Shown: in pieces, positions 1-7,809 of the stretch | Layout: each line of letters opens with the position of its first letter | How positions within the stretch are numbered: the stretch's first letter is position 1 | From: an uncultured Bacteroidota bacterium | GTDB taxonomy: Bacteria; Bacteroidota; Bacteroidia; Flavobacteriales; Flavobacteriaceae | Reading direction: 5' to 3' | Assembly (NCBI GenBank): GCA_902610105.1 | Contig: CACLUN010000026.1 | Location: 1 to 11,936, forward strand | Length of the DNA: 11,936 bases | Notes under the pieces: model-generated | The model's database searches: none | Told to the model about the DNA's origin: nothing | What the model saw: the letters and a program-made list of their open reading frames with translations, nothing else | Made by a program: the position numbers and the translations under genes

Positions 1-1
1 T

Positions 2-391
2 TTTAGGAATAATGACTTTAAAGTTAGAGAAAGCGCACTTACAAGATGGAGGAATTCTCAACATAATAAAGTATTTGAAGGCTACAGCATAAAAACTAGC
101 AGATACAGAATTACAAAATGGGGAGATAATGGAGAGGATGGTTTTGAATTATATGATCACTCAAATGATCCTGAGGAAATGTTCAATCTAGCTAATAATA
201 TTAATTACAAAATTATTCTAGATTCTCTAGAACTACATTTAGATTACAGAATAAAGGATTCAAAGAAAAAACCCCCTGGGTTGGGACCACAGTTTCAAGA
301 GAGAAGACTAAGAAAAGAGGTTAATTATACACCTGGTGACATACATAGTATTGATGGTAAAAGAATTTATACAAAACCAGCAGATGAATAG
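2..391 (+). CDS. Sulfatase, C-terminal fragment (5' end outside the window)
   Basis: The reading frame is open from the first base and its start lies upstream of the window. About 129 residues are visible. They show the C-terminal subdomain typical of family S1 sulfatases of the iduronate-2-sulfatase-like kind: the stretch [19 protein letters not shown], then an acidic [11 protein letters not shown] segment leading to NLA. In this family the region packs against the catalytic domain. The catalytic Cys/Ser formylglycine site would be near the N-terminus and is not here. The protein ends in a basic, Pro/Gly-rich tail ([12 protein letters not shown] through KPADE) that I do not assign to a domain. 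Such enzymes are usually exported and remove sulfate from algal or animal polysaccharides, which fits a marine flavobacterium; no signal peptide can be checked. Its stop codon overlaps the next start (ATGAATAG). A neighbouring trpA is unexpected. Family call confident, substrate unknown. Confidence 0.85.
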   Translation, partial: FRNNDFKVRESALTRWRNSQHNKVFEGYSIKTSRYRITKWGDNGEDGFELYDHSNDPEEMFNLANNINYKIILDSLELHLDYRIKDSKKKPPGLGPQFQERRLRKEVNYTPGDIHSIDGKRIYTKPADE

Positions 392-1304
392 AATAAATCA
401 AATATTCGAGAGGAAAGAAAATCTTCTATCAATTTATTTTACCGCTGGTTTCCCAAAGATAGATGATACTTTAAAAATCATAAAAGAACTAGATAAATCG
501 CAAGTTGATATGATCGAAATTGGATTACCATTTAGTGATCCTCTCGCTGATGGTCCTACTATTCAAAAAAGTTCTGAAAAAGCACTTAGTAATGGAATGA
601 CAACTAATTTATTATTTGATCAGCTGAAGGATTTAAGAAAAATTTCAGAAATACCCGTTGTTATAATGGGTTATTTTAATCCAATTTTACAATATGGAAT
701 TGAAAAATTCTGTTCGAATTGTAAGGAAGTGGGAATTGATGGCTTAATAATACCAGATTTACCAGCTGATATTTTTAAAAAAAATTATAAAAATGTTTTT
801 GATAAAAATAAATTGAATATGATGTTTTTGATCACTCCACAAACATCAAATGACAGAATTAACTTAATTGATGACCTTTCTAAAGGTTTTATATATATGG
901 TAAGCAGCTACAGTGTGACTGGAGCTAAAGATAGTTTTGATTTAGAGTCATCTGACATGACTGACCTTTTGAAAAATTCTGATTTTGTTTCATTGCACGT
1001 TCCTGCTCAAAAAAATTATGTTATTGGAAAAAATGAATTTAATTTTATGAAAAAAGGAGCTGGTTTAATTAACGCAGCAAGAGGAGGTGTGATTGACGAA
1101 AAAAGCTTAATAGAATCATTGGACAGCGGTAAATTGGCTTTTGCAGGAATTGATACTTTTGAAAATGAACCCAAGCCATCGGTGAAATTACTAATGCACC
1201 CTAAGGTTTCTTTAACACCTCACATTGGAGCAGCAACAAACGAAGCACAGGACAGAATTGGACTAGAATTAGCTAATCAAATAATGACATTAGTTAAGGG
1301 ATAG
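384..1304 (+). CDS. Chimeric ORF: TrpA N-terminal part fused in frame to SerA C-terminal part
   Basis: The start is the ATG at 384, because [19 protein letters not shown] is a normal flavobacterial TrpA N-terminus; the in-frame ATG at 336 lies inside the sulfatase gene. Residues 1 to about 185 are tryptophan synthase alpha, which splits indole-3-glycerol phosphate into indole and glyceraldehyde 3-phosphate. The catalytic pair is present: E45 in [11 protein letters not shown] and D56 in LADGP. After TGAKDSF (180-185) the TrpA sequence stops; the last two strands with the substrate phosphate loop are missing. From about residue 187 the protein is the end of 3-phosphoglycerate dehydrogenase, with R233 (AARGG), E262 (ENEP) and H280 (PHIGA) matching its catalytic Arg/Glu/His. 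Neither half should be active alone: TrpA is truncated and SerA lacks its substrate domain and the glycine-rich NAD motif. The product is 306 aa. An assembly or amplification chimera, or a deletion, is more likely than a real bifunctional enzyme. Confidence 0.85.
   Translation: MNRINQIFERKENLLSIYFTAGFPKIDDTLKIIKELDKSQVDMIEIGLPFSDPLADGPTIQKSSEKALSNGMTTNLLFDQLKDLRKISEIPVVIMGYFNPILQYGIEKFCSNCKEVGIDGLIIPDLPADIFKKNYKNVFDKNKLNMMFLITPQTSNDRINLIDDLSKGFIYMVSSYSVTGAKDSFDLESSDMTDLLKNSDFVSLHVPAQKNYVIGKNEFNFMKKGAGLINAARGGVIDEKSLIESLDSGKLAFAGIDTFENEPKPSVKLLMHPKVSLTPHIGAATNEAQDRIGLELANQIMTLVKG
940..1304 (+). pseudogene. serA: 3' remnant of serA (D-3-phosphoglycerate dehydrogenase) within the fusion
   Basis: This marks the part of the fused ORF that belongs to SerA, the first enzyme of serine biosynthesis. 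The left edge is approximate: TrpA similarity fades after codon 185 (base 938) and SerA similarity is clear from [17 protein letters not shown] onward. About 120 residues remain of a protein that is roughly 310-320 aa in flavobacteria, where the ACT domain is usually absent. It ends normally, with [14 protein letters not shown] and then a short helix. The DUF6787 gene begins at the very next base. I recall serA and DUF6787 as neighbours in flavobacteria, so this 3' end looks to be in its native place and the TrpA part looks like the intruder. That neighbour argument is from memory and not shown by this sequence. Confidence 0.75.
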
Positions 1305-1586
1305 ATGTTTGACAAACTTAAAAAAAGATGGGGCTTAAAATCTAATACTCAGGTATTAATTATTTTCATAGTATTTGGTATTACGGGATCAGGTTCATTA
1401 TATATATCAAACCCTATCATGGATTATTTATCAATATCTAGTGATAATATTATCCTCAGGATTATAATTGTTACTATCATTTATCAATTTATTCTACTTA
1501 TTGTAGCATTTATTTTTGGACAATTTAAATGGTTTTGGAATTTTTTTTATAAAAAATTATTCAAAAAGATAGGCTTGATTAAATAA
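1305..1586 (+). CDS. DUF6787-family small membrane protein
   Basis: A 93-residue protein whose ATG follows the preceding TAG with no gap, so it is probably co-transcribed and translationally coupled. It begins with a short basic helix (MFDKLKKRWGLKSN). Two hydrophobic segments follow: about residues 17-35 (VLIIFIVFGITGSGSLYI) and about 50-72 (IILRIIIVTIIYQFILLIVAF). It closes with an aromatic and basic tail (FGQFKWFWNFFYKKLFKK). This pattern matches the small flavobacterial family DUF6787, which some databases label as a prolipoprotein diacylglyceryl transferase. It is far too short for Lgt and lacks that enzyme's fold, so I do not accept that label. The likely topology is two inner-membrane helices with both ends in the cytoplasm. 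The function is unknown. It ends one base before the convergent msrA gene. Confidence 0.75.
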   Translation: MFDKLKKRWGLKSNTQVLIIFIVFGITGSGSLYISNPIMDYLSISSDNIILRIIIVTIIYQFILLIVAFIFGQFKWFWNFFYKKLFKKIGLIK

Positions 1587-1593
1587 ATCACGC
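1573..1593. terminator. Candidate bidirectional terminator hairpin between convergent genes
   Basis: GCTTGATT, a loop of AAATA, then AATCACGC form an eight-position stem with one mismatch. It is centred exactly where the DUF6787 and msrA stop codons face each other (1584-1586 on the + strand, 1588-1590 on the - strand). The position suits a shared terminator. The stem is AT-rich and no long T run follows on either side, so it is weak by Rho-independent standards. Confidence 0.3.
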
Positions 1594-2106
1594 TTTGTAA
1601 TCCTTTCTAAATTTTTCAACTTTAGGTCTAACAACAACGTTACAATAACCATTAAATGGATTTTTTTCAAAATAATTGTGATGATATTCCTCAGCAATAA
1701 AAAATTCTGTTTTTTTCTCCAGAGTAGTTACAATTTTAGAATTGTATGTATCAGAACTGTCAAGAGTTTCAATGTACCCCTCAAAAAAATTTAATTGGTT
1801 TTCATCCTCGTAAAATATAACAGACCTATATTGAGTTCCTGCGTCATTTCCTTGACGGTTTAAAGTTGTAGGATCATGCGTTTTAAAAAAGATTTTAAGA
1901 AGCTCATTTAATGTTGTTTTAGTTTCATCATAAGAAATTTTTACAGCTTCTGCATGACCAGTTTTTCCAGTGCAAACTTCTTCATATGTTGGATTCAGAG
2001 TAGTTCCTCCTATGTAACCAGGGACTACATTTTCTACTCCACTCATATATTTAAAAATAGCTTCAGTACACCAAAAACATCCACCACCAAAAATTAGAGT
2101 TTTCAT
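1588..2106 (-). CDS. msrA: Peptide methionine sulfoxide reductase MsrA
   Basis: A 172-residue enzyme that reduces methionine-S-sulfoxide in oxidised proteins, drawing electrons from thioredoxin. The MsrA active-site motif GCFWC is at residues 9-13, with Cys10 as the nucleophile. Other family landmarks follow: a YEEVCTGKTGHAEAV segment, HDPTTLNRQGNDAGTQYRS, and EEYHHNYFEKNP near the C-terminus. A late cysteine in NGYCNVVVRPK is a candidate resolving residue. No MsrB domain is fused and there is no signal peptide, so it should act in the cytoplasm. The start is taken at the ATG at 2106 (MKTLIFGGGCFWC). The upstream in-frame TTG at 2118 lies inside a -7 promoter box and would put four extra residues before a normal MsrA N-terminus. 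The gene runs convergent to DUF6787 and divergent from the first DUF5916 gene. Confidence 0.95.
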   Translation of the reverse strand: MKTLIFGGGCFWCTEAIFKYMSGVENVVPGYIGGTTLNPTYEEVCTGKTGHAEAVKISYDETKTTLNELLKIFFKTHDPTTLNRQGNDAGTQYRSVIFYEDENQLNFFEGYIETLDSSDTYNSKIVTTLEKKTEFFIAEEYHHNYFEKNPFNGYCNVVVRPKVEKFRKDYKA

Positions 2107-2115
2107 AAATCCAAT

Positions 2116-2123
2116 CAAATTTA
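2116..2123 (-). promoter_or_regulatory. msrA: Bacteroidota -7 box (TAAATTTG) for msrA
   Basis: Read on the minus strand this is TAAATTTG, a full match to TAnnTTTG. It ends nine bases before the msrA ATG, so the transcript would have almost no leader. I see no clear TTG -33 element about 20 bases upstream; that stretch is A/T only. It lies 17 bp from the oppositely directed box at 2141-2148, so the two promoters share the same short DNA. Confidence 0.5.
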
Positions 2124-2140
2124 AAGTTAAATTATAAAAT

Positions 2141-2148
2141 TATATTTG
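2141..2148 (+). promoter_or_regulatory. Bacteroidota -7 box (TATATTTG) for the first DUF5916 gene
   Basis: TATATTTG matches the TAnnTTTG consensus and ends eight bases before the ATG at 2157. Transcription would start within a few bases of the start codon. The identical octamer stands nine bases before the start of the second DUF5916 gene. No convincing -33 TTG is present. Confidence 0.5.
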
Positions 2149-2156
2149 TAATACGA

Positions 2157-4613
2157 ATGAAATATATCTATTACGGATTCTTTTTTTTTACCTTTTTATT
2201 TAATGCCATTACTCAAGAAAGAAAAATAATTGATGCATATAGATTTCAAGTTCCACCAAAAATTGATGGAATTATCTCTGAAAAAGAATGGAAAAAAATA
2301 ATTCCTGCTACAAATTTTACACTTTTTCAGCCTGAAATTAGATCTGGAGAAAAAATACCGTTAGGATATGAAACTTACGTATACTTTGGATATAATGACA
2401 AAGCAATTTACGTTGCAGCACAATTGAATCACCCAGACCCAAAAAATATTCCATCAGAGTTTAGTGAAAGAGATGAAATGGATGCTATATCTGAAAAATT
2501 TTTAGTTTCTATTGACACATACGATAATACAAAAGAACGATTTACCTTTTTTGTTTCAAGTTCAGGAGGCTTAATTGATGGACTTAATACTGGAGAATTT
2601 GATGAGGAGGGTTTAAGATATAATACATTATTTGATGCAAAAGTTCAAAAAAACGACAGTGGATGGAGTACTGAAATCATTATTCCATATAGTGCATTAA
2701 GGTTTCCAAATAAAAAAAATCATAATTGGGGAATAAATTTTGGGCGTAATATCAAAGATTTTGAGGAAACTTATGTTTGGAGTCCTGTTGATGAGAGAAT
2801 TTTGAATTACCATGAATCATTGGGATTAGTTAAAAATATAAAAGAAATTAATCCACCCACCAGATTATTTTTATACCCTTATGTACAATCAGCAGTTAAT
2901 TTTCAAAAAAACTTAAAACCAAGTAGTTCATACTCTGCAGGACTTGACTTGAAATATGGTATAAGCAATAGTTTCACTATTGATGCAACTTTAATTCCAG
3001 ATTTTGGTCAAGTTACGTTTGATGATGAGGAATTAAACCTTACTCCATTCGAACAAGAATTTGATGAAAATAGACCCTTTTTTACTGAGGGAGCTGACCT
3101 TTTTAAAATTGTAGATGGAGCTTCATATAGAGGCGGAAGTTTTTTTTATAGCAGAAGAATCGGTCAACGTACAGAAATTGATGAAAATGAAATTCTTAGT
3201 GCTGGGGATAAGCTTTTAAGTTTTAATGATACTCCCAAACTTTTAAATTCAATAAAGTTAACTGGAACTACAAATAATAATCTAAGTATAGGTTTATTAA
3301 ATGCAATAACTGACAAATCAATTGCTTTTATTAGTGATGGCAATAATAATATTAGAAAAGAACTTATAACTCCCTTAACTAATTTTAATGTTTTATCATT
3401 ATCTCAAAAAATTCTAAATGACTATTCTACAATTGGATTTATAAATGGAAATCTCAGTAGAGAGTCCAGCTTTGAAGATGCAAATAACTATGCTTTTATG
3501 GCTAATATATTCGACAATAAAAGGAATTTTAGCTTTAAAGGATATTATTATAAGACCTACTCACCAAGGTTATCTCAAAAAAGTGGTGAAAAAAAAATTA
3601 TAACAATTGAAGAGCTTAAGGGCAACTTTAGGTACTATTTAAATATTAATGCAACTGATAGATATTATAATCAGAATGAAATAGGATTTTATAATGGGCG
3701 AAACTTTATTCAATATGGCTCAAGAGTGTCATATCAAATCTTAAACAAAAATAAATACTTTAGAAGCTTCCAAAGTGGACTATACTTAGGATATCAAACA
3801 AGATACGACAGTAATATTAAAAATAGAAGTGGTTTTAGCCTATGGACAACTTTTCAAACCAATAATCTGTGGCGGTTCTCAATTAGATTGAGAGGAGTCT
3901 CAAGGCTAAAAGATTGGTATGAAACCAGAACAGAAGATAGATTTATTTTAGATCCATCGTTACTAACAACTAGCTTTGGAATTGATTCAGATAATACGAA
4001 GAAATTCTCTTTTGGTACTGATTATATTTTTACAAATTATAAGAATTATCAATTCGACGAAAATAAATTTCAAAATGAGTTTAGATTCTATATAGATTAT
4101 CGTATATCTCAGAAACTTTCAATGAATATTAGAACATCAAGAGAAAAAATAAATGATGATATTGGTTTTTTAATGAAAAGTAATGGACTAATCTATTTTG
4201 GTGTTCGACAAATAAAATCAATAGAAAATAATTTAAGAATGGAGTACAACTTTAACAGAGATACATCATTAAGTTTGAGGTTTAGAAATTTTTGGAGTGT
4301 AGCTAATTATAAAGAAAAACTTTTTGAATTGTTGAATAATGGTACTCGTGAAGAAGTTGACAACTCTATCCTAAATAAAAACCCAAATACAAATTTTAAC
4401 ATTTGGAATTTAGATTTAAATTTTGAATGGTGGTTTGCTCCAGGAAGTAATATGGTTTTATTGTATCGAAATCAAATTTTTAACAGAGATAATCAATCAG
4501 GCATAAATTACTACAATAGTCTAAAAAATTTATTTGATACGCCATCAGAACACCAGTTATCACTGAGATTAAATTATCTAATTGACTACAACAGTCTTAA
4601 AAAAAAGAAATAG
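2157..4613 (+). CDS. DUF5916 outer-membrane protein with N-terminal CBM9-like domain (paralog 1)
   Basis: An 818-residue exported protein. Residues 1-19 form a hydrophobic, aromatic-rich signal peptide, with cleavage probably near AITQE. Residues about 23-225 resemble the family 9 carbohydrate-binding (DOMON-like) beta-sandwich: PPKIDGIISEKEW, YVYFGYNDKAIYVAA, DGLNTGEF, then GWSTEIIIPYSALRFP near residue 180. From about 232 (PPTRLFLYPYVQS) to the end is the DUF5916 domain, including the family motif NLTPFEQEFDENRPFF followed by TEGADLF (about 294-316). The long C-terminal part alternates polar and aromatic residues, as outer-membrane beta-strands do (FRYYLNINATDRYY, NLDLNFEWWF-like segments). 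The protein ends in four lysines. The family is widespread in Bacteroidota and has no settled function; binding or uptake of a surface glycan is only inferred from the N-terminal domain. The ATG at 2157 is followed directly by the signal peptide. A near full-length paralog follows. Confidence 0.88.
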   Translation: MKYIYYGFFFFTFLFNAITQERKIIDAYRFQVPPKIDGIISEKEWKKIIPATNFTLFQPEIRSGEKIPLGYETYVYFGYNDKAIYVAAQLNHPDPKNIPSEFSERDEMDAISEKFLVSIDTYDNTKERFTFFVSSSGGLIDGLNTGEFDEEGLRYNTLFDAKVQKNDSGWSTEIIIPYSALRFPNKKNHNWGINFGRNIKDFEETYVWSPVDERILNYHESLGLVKNIKEINPPTRLFLYPYVQSAVNFQKNLKPSSSYSAGLDLKYGISNSFTIDATLIPDFGQVTFDDEELNLTPFEQEFDENRPFFTEGADLFKIVDGASYRGGSFFYSRRIGQRTEIDENEILSAGDKLLSFNDTPKLLNSIKLTGTTNNNLSIGLLNAITDKSIAFISDGNNNIRKELITPLTNFNVLSLSQKILNDYSTIGFINGNLSRESSFEDANNYAFMANIFDNKRNFSFKGYYYKTYSPRLSQKSGEKKIITIEELKGNFRYYLNINATDRYYNQNEIGFYNGRNFIQYGSRVSYQILNKNKYFRSFQSGLYLGYQTRYDSNIKNRSGFSLWTTFQTNNLWRFSIRLRGVSRLKDWYETRTEDRFILDPSLLTTSFGIDSDNTKKFSFGTDYIFTNYKNYQFDENKFQNEFRFYIDYRISQKLSMNIRTSREKINDDIGFLMKSNGLIYFGVRQIKSIENNLRMEYNFNRDTSLSLRFRNFWSVANYKEKLFELLNNGTREEVDNSILNKNPNTNFNIWNLDLNFEWWFAPGSNMVLLYRNQIFNRDNQSGINYYNSLKNLFDTPSEHQLSLRLNYLIDYNSLKKKK

Positions 4614-4642
4614 CACATCTTCATCCAACAATTTTAATATGC

Positions 4643-4671
4643 TTGTAAGGTTAAAATCTATCTTTTGTAAG
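4643..4671 (+). repeat. Direct repeat TTGTAAG, two copies 22 bp apart, upstream of paralog 2
   Basis: The heptamer TTGTAAG is at 4643-4649 and again at 4665-4671, a centre-to-centre spacing of 22 bp, about two helical turns. The second copy touches the -7 box. This geometry could suit a dimeric regulator, but a 7-mer in AT-rich DNA may recur by chance. The first DUF5916 gene has no equivalent pair upstream. Confidence 0.25.
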
Positions 4672-4679
4672 TATATTTG
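4672..4679 (+). promoter_or_regulatory. Bacteroidota -7 box (TATATTTG) for the second DUF5916 gene
   Basis: TATATTTG ends nine bases before the ATG at 4689. Because it sits downstream of the first paralog's stop, the second paralog, and probably lolD and the TIGR02757 gene behind it, can be transcribed independently. The in-frame TTG at 4677 lies inside this box, which argues against it as a start codon. Confidence 0.5.
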
Positions 4680-4688
4680 CTGCGATTC

Positions 4689-7151
4689 ATGAAAGCATTA
4701 TTTAATATCATTTTATTAATCTCAATTTTTAATGTTTATTCACAAGAAAGAAAAAGTTTTGAAGCTTACAGATTCATTGAAGCTCCCAAAATTGACGGAA
4801 TACTTTCGGATGAAGAATGGTTAAATATAAAAGCTGCTGAAAATTTTACTCTTATGATGCCCGAAACTAAGGCTGGAGAAAAAATACCTAAAGAGTATGA
4901 TTCAAAAGTTTATTTTGGATATGATGATAACGCTTTGTATGTTGGTGCGCAATTAAATCATCCAGATCCAAAGAATATTCCAAGTGAATTTAGTCCCAGA
5001 GATAAAATTTTTGGTATAAAAAGTGAATCCTTTTGGATATCTCTAGACACTTATGATGACAGATTAAACCATTTTGGATTCATTATTACAAGCTCAGGTG
5101 CTATTGGAGATTCATTCAGCTCTGGGGAATTTAGTGGGGAAAGCCTTAATTATGATACAGTTTTTGATGCTAAAATGAATGTAAATGATGATGGATGGTC
5201 AGCTGAATTTATCATCCCATATAGTGCAATCAGATTTCCAGAAAAAGATATTCAAAATTGGGGATTGAATTTTGGAAGATCAATGCCGGATCTTGATGAC
5301 AATGGATATACTTGGAATCCTGTTGATTCAAAGGTATTTGAATATCATGAATCTATGGGTCTTCTAAAAAACTTGCAAAACATTAAACCACCAACAAGAC
5401 TATTCTTCTACCCATATTTACAGTCCTCTGTTAATGCACAGAAAGGTCTAAAGTCGACTTCATCATATTCAGCAGGAATGGATTTAAAGTATGGAATTAA
5501 TAACAGTTTTACTTTAGATATGACATTAATTCCTGACTTTGGTCAGGTTTCATTTGATGATAGAGAATTAAATCTCAGCCCATTTGAACAACAATTTTCA
5601 GAAAAAAGAGCTTTTTTTACTGAGGGAGCAGATTTATTTGAAAAAGCTGATGGAATAGGATATCGTAGTGGAAACTTTTTCTACAGCAGGAGAATTGGAC
5701 AGGACATTAATTTTGATGACGATGATTATTTAAATGAAAATGAGGAGTTAATAAGATATGATGAAAAACCAGATTTGATCAATTCAATAAAAGTTACAGG
5801 AACAACTGATGGTAAGTTAAGTATCGGATTTATTAATGCAATAACTGGAAAAGCCTATGCGTATTTTGAAAATATATCTGATAATTCCAAAAGAAGAGAA
5901 ATAATTTCACCTTTAACTAATTATAATGTATTATCACTAAGCCAACAACTCATAAATGATTACTCATCAATAAGTTTTTTAAATACAAATGTTAATAGAT
6001 CATCAGGGCTAAATGGCAATGCCTCTGCCCTTGTTATAGACTTATTTGACGATAAAAGAAATTTTAATATTAAATCACATTTTTTTCGAAGCTATGCTCC
6101 AAGATTCTCAGATAAAAAAGGGTTTTAGGGGAGCGATAAACATAAGCGAACTGAGAGGTAATTTTAGGTTTTCGCTTGGATGGGGCGGTATTGACAAGTA
6201 CTACAATCAAAATGAATTAGGGATATTCAACTTAAAAAATGCTCAAGCATTTAGAATTGGTATAAATTACAAGATGGCTAAAGAAAATAGGTTTTTTAAG
6301 GAGCTACAACAGCCGATTTTTCTTAAACAACAGATTTCGATTTCATGATTTTTTAAGAACAGGTTCAGGTTGGAGATTTAGTCATGATTTTCAAACTCAA
6401 AAACTTGTAAATTTTCAAATAGTTTTTGATTATACAGGCTCAAATAGAAATTTTTATGAAACTAGAACTGAGGATAGTTATCTAATTGAACCAGCAAATT
6501 ATGGACTTGAATTTGGTTTTAATACTAACAATAACAACAATTTTTTCTTATGGTTTTGAGTTTGAATCTAATGGATACAATAACAAACAATTTGATGAAA
6601 ATACTTATCGAAATAGACTGAGGTTTAATGCAAAATACAGGGCATCAAATAAATTAACATTAAATTTTAGATCAGAGTCTGAGAAAAAAGGTGATGATGT
6701 TGGCTTTTTACAGAAAAGAAATAATGATATACATTTTGGAGAAAGATTAGTTAAATCAATTGAAAACTCGATTGATCTAACTTATAATATCGATAACTAT
6801 AAATATCTAGCATTAAAGTTTAGAAATTTCTGGAGTGTTGCAAAATATGATCAAGTATTATATAAACTTCTTGAAAATGGTCAAAGAGAAATTGTTGATT
6901 ATTCGCTTTTAAGAAATGATCCAAACACTAACTTTAACTTATGGAATGTAGATTTAACATTTGATTGGTGGTTTTCACCTGGGAGTACGGTGACACTTCA
7001 ATATAAAAATCAAATTTTTAATAGAGATGATCAATCAAGTTTGAATTATTACAAGAGTTTAAAAAATCTTTTTGACATACCCATTGAACACCAATTATCA
7101 TTAAGAGTTAATTATTTAATAGATTTTAATAAATTAAGAAAAAATGATTGA
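4689..7151 (+). CDS. DUF5916 outer-membrane protein (paralog 2), broken by three +1 frameshifts
   Basis: The start is the ATG at 4689, giving MKALFNIILLISIF and a signal peptide ending near VYSQE. The architecture is that of paralog 1. A CBM9-like domain covers about residues 20-225 (APKIDGILSDEEW, HPDPKNIPSEF identical to paralog 1, PYSAIRFP). The DUF5916 barrel follows, with NLSPFEQQF then RAFFTEGADLF at about 294. The reading frame shifts +1 three times, each at a homopolymer: A6 at 6114-6119 (after SDKKGF), T6 at 6292-6297 (KENRFF then RSYNSRFF), and T6 at 6541-6546 (NNNNNFF then SYGFEFES). Taking one base from each gives 819 aa against 818 for paralog 1, with continuous similarity to the end (SLKNLFD, EHQLSLRVNYLID). 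As written, the product would stop in the barrel at residue 479. Its stop overlaps the lolD start (ATGATTGA). Confidence 0.88.
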
Positions 7152-7809
7152 GATTAAGAATCTTTATAAATCTTACAATAACCAAATTGTTTTAAATAAC
7201 CTCTCTATGAAAATAAAAAAAGGTGACTTTATTTCAATTGTTGGGCCGTCAGGAGCTGGAAAGACTACCCTTTTAAATATATTAGGTACAATTGAGAGTT
7301 TTGATGAAAATAACAAAACATCGATATTATTTGAAAAAACTGATTTAACAAAGCTCAACGATCATGAATTATCATCATTTAGAAATAAGCAAATTGGTTT
7401 TATTTTTCAATTTCACCAATTACTTCCTGAATTGACTGCAGAAGAAAACATTCTTTTACCAAGTATGATTGGTAAATTTGATAGTGATGAATCCAAAAAG
7501 AATTTAGAAAAACTTTCAAGTATACTTGATATAAATAAAATATTAAATAAAAAACCAGAATTTCTCTCTGGTGGTGAAAAACAAAGAGTTGCTGTAGCTA
7601 GAGCACTAATTAACAACCCAACCTTATTATTAGCTGATGAACCAACAGGAAATTTAGACTCTGATAATGCAAAAAGAATTCAGGAACTTTTTAAAAAAAT
7701 TAATAAAGAATTAGGAGTTACGATTGTATTGGTAACCCACAATGAAAAATTCTCAAAAATTGCTAGTAAATGTTTGGTTTTAAAGGATGGTAAGTGGTCA
7801 AAAAAGTAA
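7144..7809 (+). CDS. lolD: LolD-like ABC transporter ATP-binding protein
   Basis: A 221-residue ATPase of the LolD/MacB subfamily. The motifs are complete and in order: Walker A GPSGAGKT (34-41), Q-loop Q89 in FIFQFHQLLPELTAEEN, signature LSGGEKQ (141-147), Walker B LLLADEPTGNLDS (from 161), and H-loop His199 in VTHNEK. The LLPELTAEEN and DEPTGNLD segments are characteristic of the subfamily that drives lipoprotein release (LolCDE) or MacB-type export. No permease gene is adjacent; in Bacteroidota the ATPase gene is often separate from the permease gene, so the partner should be elsewhere. The start overlaps the stop of the upstream DUF5916 gene, and the gene's end overlaps the next gene by 23 bp, so it is probably part of one operon. 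The reading frame is intact although frameshifts occur on both sides. The subfamily is sure; Lol function rather than another MacB-type system is likely but not proved. Confidence 0.88.
   Translation: MIEIKNLYKSYNNQIVLNNLSMKIKKGDFISIVGPSGAGKTTLLNILGTIESFDENNKTSILFEKTDLTKLNDHELSSFRNKQIGFIFQFHQLLPELTAEENILLPSMIGKFDSDESKKNLEKLSSILDINKILNKKPEFLSGGEKQRVAVARALINNPTLLLADEPTGNLDSDNAKRIQELFKKINKELGVTIVLVTHNEKFSKIASKCLVLKDGKWSKK

Noticed and set aside
336..383. Upstream in-frame ATG at 336 as the start of the TrpA ORF
   Set aside because: It lies within the sulfatase coding sequence and would add 16 residues unlike any TrpA N-terminus; the ATG at 384 begins a normal one.
384..1304. A genuine bifunctional tryptophan/serine enzyme
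   Set aside because: Both halves lack regions needed for activity, so a fusion enzyme with either classical reaction is implausible.
2107..2118. TTG at 2118 as the msrA start
   Set aside because: The codon is inside a TAAATTTG promoter box, and the ATG at 2106 gives the usual MsrA N-terminus.
7173..7616. Two minus-strand ORFs of 61 and 67 codons inside lolD
   Set aside because: They are antisense to an intact, motif-complete ATPase gene, and their translations match no family I know.
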